This document shows positions 45,964 to 54,969 of a stretch of 64,000 nt of DNA, one piece after another. Within the stretch, counting starts at the first letter, position 1. Each line of letters starts with the position of its first letter. The DNA comes from Bradyrhizobium sp. CCBAU 53421. Lineage in GTDB: Bacteria; Pseudomonadota; Alphaproteobacteria; Rhizobiales; Xanthobacteraceae. Made by a program: the position numbers and the translations under genes. Below the pieces are notes generated by a model. The model saw only the letters and a program-made list of their open reading frames with translations. It was not told the DNA's origin and ran no database searches. The stretch lies in NCBI RefSeq assembly GCF_015291625.1, contig NZ_CP030047.1, positions 3,844,001 through 3,908,000 on the forward strand, in the 5' to 3' direction.

Positions 45964-46809
45964 ATGATCCGTATCGGATCGGTAGCGTTCGTTATCGGCG
46001 TGGTATTGACCAGCCCGGTCAGCGCAGAATCGGAATTGGTCGCGCGCGGTGATTACCTCGTCAATGGCATCCTGACCTGCGGCAATTGCCATACTCCGAA
46101 GGGACCGTCAGGAGAGATCAGCGACAAGGCGTTTTCCGGCGGCCTGTCATGGGATGAGCCACCGTTCAAGGTCACAGCCCCGAACATCACGCAAGACAAG
46201 GAAACCGGCATCGGCAATTACACCGACGCCGAACTCAGGCAATTGCTGCGCAAGGGCGTCAAGCGCAACGGCGCGCGGGTCGCCATGATCATGCCGAGTG
46301 GCTACTACGAGATCATGACCGATCGCGATCTCGATGCGGTGATCGCTTATCTGCACACGATCAAGCCGATCAGCAATGCGGTGCCGGAGCCGGTCTACAA
46401 GATGGCACAGCGACATCCTGTTCCGCCGGGCGGTGAGAGCCCGTACACCGAAGCGATGTTGGGCGACAAGGTGCAGCAAGGATTCTACCTCGTCACGATC
46501 GCGCACTGCATGGAGTGCCACACCCCGATGGGGCCGCAAGGGCGAGAATTCGCCACCAGCATGGCCGCCGGCGGCGGCAAGTTTTCGGGACCCTGGGGCG
46601 TCTCGGTCTCGCGGAACATCAGCTCCAGCAAGACCAAAGGCATTGGCGGCTGGACCGACGACGAGATCAAACGCGCGATCACGCAGGGCGTCAGCAAGGA
46701 CGGCGGCAAGCTCAATCCGCCGATGGGCTTCCATTATTACGCCACCGTGTCGGCTGCCGATCTCGACGCCATCGTCGCCTATCTGCGCACGGTGCCGGCA
46801 AAGGAATAG
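45964..46809 (+). CDS. Dihaem cytochrome c family protein
   Basis: A 281-residue periplasmic c-type cytochrome. A signal peptide (about 1-22) is followed by two haem-binding CxxCH motifs, CGNCH (near residue 43) and CMECH (near residue 187). Methionine ligands may be in MIMPSGYYE and in NPPMGFHYY. The repeated pattern (NYTDAELRQLLRKGVKRNG / GWTDDEIKRAITQGVSKDG) shows two homologous cytochrome domains. It resembles the cytochrome subunits of membrane alcohol or aldehyde dehydrogenases, but there is no partner enzyme next to it. The ATG at 45964 has GGAGG at seven bases. Confidence 0.9.
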   Translation: MIRIGSVAFVIGVVLTSPVSAESELVARGDYLVNGILTCGNCHTPKGPSGEISDKAFSGGLSWDEPPFKVTAPNITQDKETGIGNYTDAELRQLLRKGVKRNGARVAMIMPSGYYEIMTDRDLDAVIAYLHTIKPISNAVPEPVYKMAQRHPVPPGGESPYTEAMLGDKVQQGFYLVTIAHCMECHTPMGPQGREFATSMAAGGGKFSGPWGVSVSRNISSSKTKGIGGWTDDEIKRAITQGVSKDGGKLNPPMGFHYYATVSAADLDAIVAYLRTVPAKE

Positions 46810-46826
46810 CCTGGCTGAAGCGTACC

Positions 46827-47597
46827 TCAGGCGGCGCTGTAGCCGCCGTCGACCACCTGCGATGCGCCGGTCATGAACGACGCCTTGTCCGAGCACATCC
46901 AGACCACGGCCTCCGCGATTTCCTCGGGCACGCCGAGGCGGCGTGCGGGCACCTTGGCGATGATCTCGTCGTAACGCTCGTCCATCGTCTCCTTGGTCAT
47001 CGGCGTCTTGATGTATCCGGGATTGACGCAATTCACGCGGATGCCGTCCTGGGCATATTCGATCGCAGCAGACTTGGTCAGCCCGACGACGCCGTGCTTG
47101 GTCGCGACGTAGTGGCCTGACGTCGCAAGGCCGATCAGCCCGGCGATCGAGGCCGTGTTGACGATGGCGCCGCCACCGCCCTGCCTCAGCATTTGCGCGA
47201 TCTCGTATTTCAGGCACAGGAACACGCCCATCAGGTTCACCGAGAACATCTTCGCCACCGAAGCCTGGGTGAGTTCATGAATGCGCTGGCCGGGCGGGCC
47301 GACGGAGCGTCCGGCCACGCCGGCATTGTTGAACGCACAATCGATGCGGCCAAACGCCGAGACCATGCGAGCCACCATGTTGGCGACACCGGCCTCGTCG
47401 GTGACGTCGCCCTGGATCGCGATCGACTGGCCGCCGGCGGCATTAATCAAGGCGACCGTCTCGTCGATTCCATCCTTCGAGAGGTCGGACACCGCCACGC
47501 GCGCGCCTTCACGCGCCATGGCAATCGCCGTTGCCCGGCCGATGCCGGAGCCACCGCCCGTCACCAATGCAGCCTTGCCGTCCAGAATGCCTGCCAT
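46827..47597 (-). CDS. SDR family oxidoreductase
   Basis: A 256-residue classical SDR: cofactor loop TGGGSGIG near residue 14, NNAG in AFNNAGVAG, catalytic Ser/Tyr/Lys in NTASIAGL and YVATK, and the end SFMTGASQVVDGGYSA. The ATG at 47597 is preceded by GGAGG; a longer reading from 47681 runs through a repeat. It lies about 100 bases downstream of the TPP-dependent decarboxylase on the same strand, separated by a palindromic repeat, so the two may share a transcript. It could reduce the aldehyde made by the decarboxylase; this is inference. Confidence 0.9.
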   Translation of the reverse strand: MAGILDGKAALVTGGGSGIGRATAIAMAREGARVAVSDLSKDGIDETVALINAAGGQSIAIQGDVTDEAGVANMVARMVSAFGRIDCAFNNAGVAGRSVGPPGQRIHELTQASVAKMFSVNLMGVFLCLKYEIAQMLRQGGGGAIVNTASIAGLIGLATSGHYVATKHGVVGLTKSAAIEYAQDGIRVNCVNPGYIKTPMTKETMDERYDEIIAKVPARRLGVPEEIAEAVVWMCSDKASFMTGASQVVDGGYSAA

Positions 47598-47622
47598 GAG
47601 AAACTCCTCCAGCTTTTTATTT

Positions 47623-47698
47623 GAGCATGATCTACGCGCAAACGCGTTCCGCGTTTGTCGCGAGGGAAAACCGCTGCGCACTTTTCCGGATCATGCTC
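47623..47698. repeat. Palindromic repeat, family E, copy 1
   Basis: GAGCATGATC (47623-47632) / GATCATGCTC (47689-47698), with an inner AAACGCG/CGCGTTT hairpin. It lies between the decarboxylase and the SDR. Copy 2 is at 59661-59708. Confidence 0.75.
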
Positions 47699-49362
47699 TA
47701 GCGCTTTCCTTCGATTGAGATCTCGACGAGGTACGGCCGCCGGGCTGCGACAGCCTTTGCGACTGCACCGGCAATGTCGTCGGCCTTCTCGACCCTGATC
47801 GCCTCGACGCCCATGCCGGCCGCGAGATGTACGAAGTCGAGCGCGGGACCGGTGATATCCATGTTCTGATAGGGATGCTGGGTGCCGGCTTCGAAATTCT
47901 GTCGCCAGACGTCCACATTGTGCTTGAGTATGCGGTACTCGCGGTTCGCGAGCACCACGAACACGATCGCGAGCTTGTGGTGCGCGGCGGTCCACAGCGC
48001 CTGGATCGCATACATGGCCGAGCCGTCGCCGGAGATCGCGACAACCGGACGGTCCGGCATTGCGACCTTGACGCCGATCGCGCCGGCGAGGCCCTGGCCG
48101 ATGCCGCCGCCACGTCCGCCGAAATAGTCGCCGAAGCCGCGATAGTCGAAGGCGCGCGCGAGATCGAGGCTCGCCGTGATGCTTTCATCGACGATGACCA
48201 CGTCATCAGGCAGGCCGCGACGAAGTTCCGCGGTGACGCGCGGCATCGAACTCGGCTCGCGGTTCCAGCCCTTCTCTACGCGCGCGCGATAGGCTTCCTT
48301 CTCCTTGGCCTGCAGTGCGGCCAGTGCGGCATTGCGGTTCTGCGCGGCCTGCCTGAAGTGCGCGCTTGCCTTGGTGCGCAGCGTGTCCGTCAATGCACTG
48401 ATGCTGACGGCGATGTCGCCGACGATGCCGGCGTCGAGCCGGTTGTTGAGCGCAAGACGCTCGGCCGAGGCTTCGATCTGGAGCACGGACGCGCCGTCGG
48501 GAATGTGGCCATCAGGCGCAAACCAGATGTCCTCGAAGAACGGACCGCCAATGAGGAGAACGAGATCGGTGTCGCCGAGCGCCTTGCGCACCTGCCGGGC
48601 GTCGCCGGGGAGCGACTGCCGATAGCTCGGATGACTGGTCGGGAACGGCGCGTGATGCCGCAGCCCTTCGAACCACACGGTGGCGCCGATCGCCTCCGTC
48701 AGTGCAACCAGCGCCTGCTCGCCGCCCGATCGCGCCACGTCGTCGCCGGCGATGATGGCCGGATTGTTCGCCTTCAGAAGCAGCGCGACCAGGGCCTCGA
48801 TGCCTGCCGGATCGGGGCGTGTCGACCGCCACAGCTTGTCCGGCGTCGATGCATCGACCGCGGTCTCCTGTTCCAGGACGTCGATCGGGAGCGATACGAA
48901 CACCGGCCCCTGCGGCGCATCGGTCGCCACCTTGAACGCGCGGCGCATGATCGGCGCGATCTCGTCTGCGCGCTCGATCTGCACGCTCCACTTCGTCACC
49001 GGGGCTGCTATCGCAACGAGGTCATGGCCGAGCAGCGGATTGTTGAGCCGCATGCGCGTGTCCTGCTGACCCGCCGTCACGACCACCGGCGAATTTGCTT
49101 TCAGCGCGCCATAGAGCGAGCCGATGCCGTTGCCAAGGCCGGGAGCGACGTGCAGGTTGGCGACGGTGACGCGTCCCGATGCCTGCGCATAGAAGCTGGC
49201 GGCGCTGACGGCGACACCTTCATGCAACGCCATGATGTATTCGAGCTGCGGAAACGCCGGCAGGCTGTCGAGCAGCGGCGTTTCCGTCGTGCCGGGATTG
49301 CCGAAAATATGACGCACGCCGTGCGACACGAAAGATTCCATCAGCACACGGCGTCCACGCAT
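47698..49362 (-). CDS. Thiamine-diphosphate decarboxylase, benzoylformate decarboxylase-like
   Basis: A 554-residue ThDP enzyme. It has the benzoylformate decarboxylase landmarks: E48 in ALHEGVAV (cofactor activation), H71 in ANLHVAPGLGNG, and the second active-site histidine in PFPTSHPSY. The ThDP-Mg motif is ISGDGSAMYAIQALWTA, with the acidic/asparagine end NREYRI. It would decarboxylate a 2-oxoacid such as benzoylformate to the aldehyde. The ATG at 49362 has GGGAGGA. It is between a branched-chain-type substrate-binding protein and an SDR, forming a likely aromatic 2-oxoacid unit. Substrate not proven. Confidence 0.88.
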   Translation of the reverse strand: MRGRRVLMESFVSHGVRHIFGNPGTTETPLLDSLPAFPQLEYIMALHEGVAVSAASFYAQASGRVTVANLHVAPGLGNGIGSLYGALKANSPVVVTAGQQDTRMRLNNPLLGHDLVAIAAPVTKWSVQIERADEIAPIMRRAFKVATDAPQGPVFVSLPIDVLEQETAVDASTPDKLWRSTRPDPAGIEALVALLLKANNPAIIAGDDVARSGGEQALVALTEAIGATVWFEGLRHHAPFPTSHPSYRQSLPGDARQVRKALGDTDLVLLIGGPFFEDIWFAPDGHIPDGASVLQIEASAERLALNNRLDAGIVGDIAVSISALTDTLRTKASAHFRQAAQNRNAALAALQAKEKEAYRARVEKGWNREPSSMPRVTAELRRGLPDDVVIVDESITASLDLARAFDYRGFGDYFGGRGGGIGQGLAGAIGVKVAMPDRPVVAISGDGSAMYAIQALWTAAHHKLAIVFVVLANREYRILKHNVDVWRQNFEAGTQHPYQNMDITGPALDFVHLAAGMGVEAIRVEKADDIAGAVAKAVAARRPYLVEISIEGKR

Positions 49363-49475
49363 TCACATCCTCCCGGTTGGTTCTGGTCCGTTTTGCGTAT
49401 CATCGGCCGGTGAGTGGCCGATGGCAACTGCAAGACGGTTCGCGTCGGCGGCGCCGATGCAGCCGGCGCGGACGA

Positions 49476-50702
49476 TCACGCCTTCGAGATGCCGCCGTCG
49501 ATGACGGGGCCCAGCGGCTCGTAGCGTTCGCCGCTGAAGCGCGTCAGCTGCAATTGTTCGAGCGGATAGTAGTCGGTCGGCGAGGTGTTGATCTTGATGC
49601 CGGGCAGCAGCATGTCGGATTCGACATCCTTCAAATTCGCCGCTTGCTTGATGATGCTCTCGGACGACACGTCGTCGCCGCACTGCTTGAGCACCTGAAC
49701 CAGGATCTGGCTGGTGAGATAGCCGGTGACGGCGTAGATGTCGTTCTTGGCCGCCGCCGGATCGTATTTGTCGAGGAAGGCGCGCCATTTCTGAATGGCG
49801 GGATCGCTGTCCCAGGCAGCGTCGACGGGATCCTTCAGATAGGCGCTCGAAATGATCCCCTTGGACTCGCCGAAGCCCGCGGCCTTCAGTGTCGAGCCGG
49901 CGGAGGAGGCGTTGTTGCCGACGTAGTGCGCCGGCTGCCAGCCGAGCTCGGCGATCTTCTTGATCCCTTGCGCCGCGAATTTCGGCGTGGTCATGCTCAT
50001 GAACACGTTGGCGCCGGCGGATTTGCAGCGGACCACCTGGCTGTCGATGGTCGGGTCCGCGGTTTCGTACGACAGCTCGGCCACGATTGCGGAGGTCTTG
50101 GCGCCAAGTCCGTCCTTGAAACCCTTCAGCACGTCGCGTCCGAAATCGTCGTTCTGGTAGACGATGCCGATCTTGGGATCGCTCTGCGTCGCCAGCACGT
50201 GCTGCGCGAAAGCGCGGCCCTCGATCTGGTAGCAGGGCTGGAAACCCATCGTGTACGGGAAATTCTTGTAGTCGCCGAACTTGGTCGCGCCCGAGGCGAT
50301 GAAGAGGTGCGGCACCTTCTTCTGGTTCATGTATTTCATGATCGCCGCATTGGTGGGCGCACCAAGCGGCGCAAACAGCACGTCGATCTCGTCGCCTTCG
50401 ACGAGCTTGCGCGCCTGCTCGACGGTCTTGGCCGGGCTGTAGGCGTCGTCATAGGTGATGTACTTGATCATGCGGCCGTTGATGCCGCCTTGCTCGTTGA
50501 TCATCTTGAAATAGCCGCCAGGCGTGCGGCCGATCGACGAATAGACCGCAGCCGGTCCCGAATAGGCGTCGATGTTGCCGATCACGATCTCGGTCTTGCC
50601 CTTGGCAATGGCGGGCTTGCCGAGCAGCAGCGTGGCTGACGTGGCAGCAGTGCCCTTGATGAGATCACGGCGGGTGAGCTGGGGTGAGCGGTTCCTTGGC
50701 AT
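49476..50702 (-). CDS. ABC transporter substrate-binding protein (LivJ-like), Tat-exported
   Basis: A 408-residue periplasmic binding protein of the branched-chain amino-acid/aromatic-acid type (Peripla_BP_6). The Tat signal is TRRDLIKGTAATSATLLLGK. Then TEIVIGNIDAYSGPAAVYSS and KIGIVYQNDDFGRDVLKGF, the ligand-binding lobes. No permease or ATPase is encoded next to it, so it is an orphan that must use another transporter. It is first in an operon with the ThDP decarboxylase (113-bp gap) and the SDR, suggesting uptake of the 2-oxoacid or its precursor. Confidence 0.9.
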   Translation of the reverse strand: MPRNRSPQLTRRDLIKGTAATSATLLLGKPAIAKGKTEIVIGNIDAYSGPAAVYSSIGRTPGGYFKMINEQGGINGRMIKYITYDDAYSPAKTVEQARKLVEGDEIDVLFAPLGAPTNAAIMKYMNQKKVPHLFIASGATKFGDYKNFPYTMGFQPCYQIEGRAFAQHVLATQSDPKIGIVYQNDDFGRDVLKGFKDGLGAKTSAIVAELSYETADPTIDSQVVRCKSAGANVFMSMTTPKFAAQGIKKIAELGWQPAHYVGNNASSAGSTLKAAGFGESKGIISSAYLKDPVDAAWDSDPAIQKWRAFLDKYDPAAAKNDIYAVTGYLTSQILVQVLKQCGDDVSSESIIKQAANLKDVESDMLLPGIKINTSPTDYYPLEQLQLTRFSGERYEPLGPVIDGGISKA

Positions 50703-50931
50703 TGTCGTCCTCCGTTTCTTGTTGTTGGCCGTTTGGCATTATTGGCCGGTTGGCAGCCTCTGACGGGCATGTCGACTTGAAGCATTTCACAGCCTCCGAG
50801 CCGGATCAAACCAGTCTAGGAGTGGTGTGCGGCGGAACTTGTGTGCAGTCGCTATTGCCGGAAATATTCGCGCGGTGTCAGGGTCCGGCGCGGCAGATCG
50901 CATGATCCACCGCGCCGGGCGCCGAGATTGA

Positions 50932-51393
50932 TCAGGCCGCCAGGGCCCGGCTCGCCGTGCCATCGTGCGTGCGGAGCGCGCGCAGCGGAAACACGCGATC
51001 GTACGCGAGGTTGAAGACGAACGCGTAGACCAGATAGAACGCGACGATCGAGATATCCATCATCAGCGCAGCCCACAGCGAGATGCCGAGATACCAGGCG
51101 ACGAATGGGATCAGCAGCACGATCAGGCCGGCCTCGAACAGCATCGCGTGCGCGACGCGGATCGGCATCGTCTTGGCGACACGGCCGGTGACGCGGACCA
51201 GCGCGTGGTCGAAGCCGAGATTGAACAGCAAGTTCCAGATCGTCGCCACCGTCGCCGAGACGACGCCGATGACGCCCATATGGGCGACCGGCTGATTGAA
51301 CAGCCAGGCGGCTGCCGGCGTGAAGATGGCGATACCGATCAGTTCGAACAGGACTGCGTGCCTGATCCGGTCGGAGAAGGAACGCATGGACAT
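50932..51393 (-). CDS. PACE family efflux transporter
   Basis: A 153-residue protein of the PACE (proteobacterial antimicrobial compound efflux) family, with two tandem BTP domains. Each opens with a pattern R-HAxxFE (DRIRHAVLFELIGIAIFTPA; RVAHAMLFEAGLIVLLIPF) and together they make four membrane helices. Members export biocides such as chlorhexidine or polyamines. It diverges from a LysR gene at 51542, which is typical for PACE genes and likely controls it. The start ATG is at 51393, with AAGGG upstream. Confidence 0.92.
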   Translation of the reverse strand: MSMRSFSDRIRHAVLFELIGIAIFTPAAAWLFNQPVAHMGVIGVVSATVATIWNLLFNLGFDHALVRVTGRVAKTMPIRVAHAMLFEAGLIVLLIPFVAWYLGISLWAALMMDISIVAFYLVYAFVFNLAYDRVFPLRALRTHDGTASRALAA

Positions 51394-51417
51394 TTTGAAA
51401 CCCTTTCTTGGTTCTTG

Positions 51418-51470
51418 TTTGACGCGTTTTCTTCACGCGAACCGGTATCCACTTCGCTTGAAAACGCTCT
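51418..51470. repeat. Dispersed repeat, family D, copy 3
   Basis: TTTGACGCGTTTTCTTCACG... ending ...CTTGAAAACGCTCTT. It lies in the PACE/LysR spacer. It matches copy 1 closely, with the same GCGTTTTC/GAAAACGC ends. Confidence 0.8.
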
Positions 51471-51541
51471 TGTCGTTGTGACCGGATTTCTATCTGATAT
51501 TGTGGGATAACAAAGTTAGGTAATATCTGGAAAAGAGATAG

Positions 51542-52432
51542 ATGACCGTTTCCATGGATCAACTCGAATCCTTCGTGGCGGCGGCCGAGCAGGGCTCGTT
51601 TTCCGGCGCGGCGCGGCTGCTGAAGAAAGCGCAATCGGCCGTCAGCACCCACGTCGCCAATCTGGAGACAGACCTCGGGATTGCGCTGTTCGACCGGGCC
51701 GGTCGCAATCCGGTGCTGACCGAAGCGGGCGCGCGGCTGTTGCCGGAAGCAAAACTGATCCTCGATCGCCGCGAGCATCTGATCGGCGTTGCGAGCAGCT
51801 TCGAGGCCCATGTCGAGAAGCGCCTGGTGGTGGCGATTGACGAGCTCTATCCGGAGAGTGCGGTCGGGGAGCTGTTCGCGGAATTCGCCGGGCGCTTTCC
51901 GCATGTCGAGCTGGAGCTGCTGTTTCCGATCATGGAGGACGTCAGCCGGCTCGTGCTCGACGGCAAGGCCGATGTCGGCGTGATGTGGCGGCAGGAGCAG
52001 CTGCCGCCCGAGCTCGGCTTCAAGACCATCGGCTGGGTGCCGCTGCAGCTGGTCTGCGGCAAGAACCATCCGCTGGCGCATGGGCGGGTGGATTGGGAGG
52101 AGCTGAAGCGGCACCGCCAGATCATGGTCACGGTGCGCAACGAAGGCACCGAGCGCCACCGGCTGCGTGTCGCAGCGGAGGTGTGGTGGGTCGAGAGCCA
52201 TTGGGTGATCCTGCAAATCCTCAAGCAGGGCGTCGGCTGGGCGCTGATCCCGGCCCACATCATGGCGAGCTCGCAGATTGCCGAAGAGCTTGCGGTTCCC
52301 GAACTGGAATTCGACGAGGGCGCACATCCGGTCGCGCTCGAAGTGGTCTGGCACAAGCAGCGGCCGGCGGGGCCGGCGGCAAAATGGCTGCGCCGCCGCT
52401 TCGCCACGCGACCGCCGATGCTGCGCATGTGA
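51542..52432 (+). CDS. LysR family regulator
   Basis: A 296-residue LysR regulator: N-terminal winged helix (about 6-65; ESFVAAAEQGSFSGAARLLK, AVSTHVANLE) and a two-lobe substrate domain (about 92-290). It diverges from the PACE transporter across a 148-bp spacer, so it probably activates that gene on a toxic ligand. The upstream region has AT-rich repeats (TATCTGATATT and GGTAATATC) near 51490-51528 that could be its binding site, overlapping the start of a dispersed repeat. The ATG at 51542 has AAGAG before it. Confidence 0.92.
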   Translation: MTVSMDQLESFVAAAEQGSFSGAARLLKKAQSAVSTHVANLETDLGIALFDRAGRNPVLTEAGARLLPEAKLILDRREHLIGVASSFEAHVEKRLVVAIDELYPESAVGELFAEFAGRFPHVELELLFPIMEDVSRLVLDGKADVGVMWRQEQLPPELGFKTIGWVPLQLVCGKNHPLAHGRVDWEELKRHRQIMVTVRNEGTERHRLRVAAEVWWVESHWVILQILKQGVGWALIPAHIMASSQIAEELAVPELEFDEGAHPVALEVVWHKQRPAGPAAKWLRRRFATRPPMLRM

Positions 52433-52527
52433 TGCGACGAGCGCGCCGCCGCCCATCGCACGGGAGCTGACATCGCGGCTCCGATGTGTTGCCATGCGTG
52501 CCGCACTGACCTGACAGGATGAAGACG

Positions 52528-53256
52528 ATGGCGAAGCAATTGGAAGGCAAGGTCGCGGCCGTGACCGGAGCGGCGTCAGGTATTGGACTTGCGAGCAGCG
52601 AGGCGATGCTGGCGGCGGGCGCGCGCGTGGTGATGGTCGACCGCGACACGGCCGCGCTCGAGGCGCTCGCCGGCAGGCACGGCGATGCGGTGATCCCGCT
52701 GGTCATCGACCTGCTCGACCCCAACGCCTGCGCACGTCTGTTGCCGCAGGTGCTCGAGAAGGCCGGCCAGCTCGACATTCTGCACGCCAATGCGGGGATC
52801 TATGTCGGCGGCGATCTCGTCGATGCCGACAGCAGCGCGATCGACCGGATGCTGAACCTCAACGTCAACGTCGTGATGAAGAACGTGCACGACGTGCTGC
52901 CGCACATGATCGCGCGGGCGACCGGCGACATCATCGTCACGAGCTCGCTCGCCGCGCATTTTCCGACGCCGTGGGAGCCGGTCTATGCGTCGTCGAAATG
53001 GGCGATCAACTGCTTCGTGCAGACGGTGCGGCGCCAGGTGTTCAAGCACGGCATCCGCGTCGGAGCGATCTCGCCCGGGCCCGTGATCAGCGCGCTGCTG
53101 GCCGACTGGCCGGCGGAGAAGCTCGCAGAGGCCAAGGCGGCGGGCAGCCTGCTGGAGGCCAGCGATGTCGCCGAGGTCGTGATGTTCATGCTGACCAGGC
53201 CGCGCGGCATGACCATCCGCGACGTCGTGATGCTGCCGACGAATTTCGATCTGTAG
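52528..53256 (+). CDS. Ribitol 2-dehydrogenase-like SDR
   Basis: A 242-residue classical SDR resembling ribitol dehydrogenase of Klebsiella: the same stretches WEPVYASSKWAINCFVQT, VRRQVFKHGIRVGAISPGPV, SALLADWPAEKL and the end MTIRDVVMLPTNFDL. Cofactor loop GAASGIGLA near residue 14; catalytic Tyr-x-x-x-Lys in YASSK. It would oxidise ribitol to D-ribulose with NAD. The ATG at 52528 has AGGA eight bases before; an ATG at 52519 overlaps it. No ribulokinase or transporter is next to it. Confidence 0.85.
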   Translation: MAKQLEGKVAAVTGAASGIGLASSEAMLAAGARVVMVDRDTAALEALAGRHGDAVIPLVIDLLDPNACARLLPQVLEKAGQLDILHANAGIYVGGDLVDADSSAIDRMLNLNVNVVMKNVHDVLPHMIARATGDIIVTSSLAAHFPTPWEPVYASSKWAINCFVQTVRRQVFKHGIRVGAISPGPVISALLADWPAEKLAEAKAAGSLLEASDVAEVVMFMLTRPRGMTIRDVVMLPTNFDL

Positions 53257-53378
53257 GCGGCGTCACGCGATGCCGCGTGGGGCCCGTCACGACCTCGCGG
53301 GTTGTCCCGCGAGGCAACGAAAGGTTGTGTTGCGTGCGCGAGCTTTGCTAAAAGCCTCCGGTGGGCGCGGGGGACGAC

Positions 53379-54965
53379 GTGACGAAATCATTGGTGTGTG
53401 TATTCGCCATCAAGGCGTTGACGATGGCGTTTGGCGTGTTGTTGGCCACGATTCCAACCGCCCGCGCGCAACTTTCGCCGGCTGCGAAGTGCAACACGAC
53501 TGTAAATATCAGTGTGGATGATCGTATCGCCGGCTGTACCGCCGTGATTGAAGCCACGCCTGCCAATCTGCAAGGGACGATCTTTGCGTACTTTCGGCGG
53601 GCTATGTTCCTTCTTCAAAAGGGCGAGGTAGATCGGGCGATCGCAGACTACAACCACGTCATCGAGCACGATCCGAAGAATCAGATCGCCTTTCTGCGCA
53701 GGGCATGGGCGCACAAAGGGAAAGGCGAAGTCGATGAAGCCATCGCCGACTACGACAGGGCAGTCGAACTCAATCCAAAGGATGCCTACGCGTATCTGGG
53801 ACGGGCCGGCGCCTATGTCATGAAACGAGACGCCGACCGCGCGATCGCCGACTATGGCCAGGTGATTCTGATCCATCCGGACAATGTCGCCGCATATCTC
53901 GGCCGTGCGGAGGCCTCCGTCCTCAAGAGCGAACCGGACCGTGCCATTGCCGACTGCAATCGCGCGATCGAAATCAGCCCGGAGCGGGGCGCCGGCGCCG
54001 GGCTCATCTGCCGCGCCCGCGTGCGTATCACCAATGGCGACTTTTCAACTGGGTTGGCCGACCTCAACCAGGCCATCCAGTTCAATCCAAAAGACGCGGG
54101 CGCGTACCTGACGCGCGCCGCCGCCTACATGATGAGGCGGGATATCGATAGCGCGATCGCCGACTACAGCGAGGTCATTGCAGTTCATCAGGACAATGTC
54201 GACGCGTATGTCGGTCGCGGGCGGGCCTACGACTTCAAGGACGAGCCGGACCGTGCCATGGCCGACTGCGATCGGGCGATCGCGATCGGCGGGCAGCGCG
54301 GGGCGACTGCTGGGCTGCTCTGCCGTGGCCACACGCACGTCGCCAAGGGAGATCTTGAGCTTGCCTCGGCCGACTTTGATCAGGCTATCCAGCTTAGTCC
54401 GAACGCCCCCGGACTTTATGAGAGCCGTGCCGCCGTCTTTCTCGCGCGTGGTGACCGCGAACGCGCGCTATCCGATATCAAGCAGGGGCTCCAGCTGGCT
54501 CCGGATGCACCTGGTCTCTACCGTGTGGCCGCGGTCGTTCGCTTCCAGGACGGCCTTTTGTCGGAGGCACGCGACGATCTCGTTCACGCAAGCGAGCTCG
54601 ACCGGAAGAATCCTTACACGCAGCTATGGCTCGACCTCGTCCGCCACAAATCCGGCCAACCGAGCGGCCTTGACGAGGCCTCCGGGCGGCTCGACATGTC
54701 AGAATGGCCGGCGCCGATCGTTCGCCTGTTCCTCGGCGCCATGACGCTGGAGGCTGTCGTGAAGGCCGCCGACGATGCCAATCCGGTCAAGATGAAAGGG
54801 CAGCTCTGCGAAGCGCATTTCTATGCCGGTGAGCTGGCGCTGGCGAAAGGTGCGACGGACGAGGCCGTGCGGCTGCTTCGCCTGGCCGCGGACGGATGCC
54901 CGAAGACCTACATCGAATGGGCTCCCGCCAATGCCGAGCTTCGCAAGCTCGATACCAGGCACTGA
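53379..54965 (+). CDS. TPR repeat protein, exported
   Basis: A 528-residue protein. The likely start is the GTG at 53379, giving a signal peptide VTKSLVCVFAIKALTMAFGV ending near TARAQ, so it is periplasmic. About ten tetratricopeptide repeats follow, with consensus A-x-L-x-RA-A-x-x-x-GD-x-DRAIADYxxAIxxxPxx, for example VDRAIADYNHVIEHDPKN and VDEAIADYDRAVELNPKD. Such arrays bind other proteins. It has a region after about residue 400 without repeats that ends in EWAPANAELRKLDTRH. It is alone; the next gene, a diguanylate cyclase, is convergent. Confidence 0.88.
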   Translation: MTKSLVCVFAIKALTMAFGVLLATIPTARAQLSPAAKCNTTVNISVDDRIAGCTAVIEATPANLQGTIFAYFRRAMFLLQKGEVDRAIADYNHVIEHDPKNQIAFLRRAWAHKGKGEVDEAIADYDRAVELNPKDAYAYLGRAGAYVMKRDADRAIADYGQVILIHPDNVAAYLGRAEASVLKSEPDRAIADCNRAIEISPERGAGAGLICRARVRITNGDFSTGLADLNQAIQFNPKDAGAYLTRAAAYMMRRDIDSAIADYSEVIAVHQDNVDAYVGRGRAYDFKDEPDRAMADCDRAIAIGGQRGATAGLLCRGHTHVAKGDLELASADFDQAIQLSPNAPGLYESRAAVFLARGDRERALSDIKQGLQLAPDAPGLYRVAAVVRFQDGLLSEARDDLVHASELDRKNPYTQLWLDLVRHKSGQPSGLDEASGRLDMSEWPAPIVRLFLGAMTLEAVVKAADDANPVKMKGQLCEAHFYAGELALAKGATDEAVRLLRLAADGCPKTYIEWAPANAELRKLDTRH

Positions 54966-54969
54966 TGTC

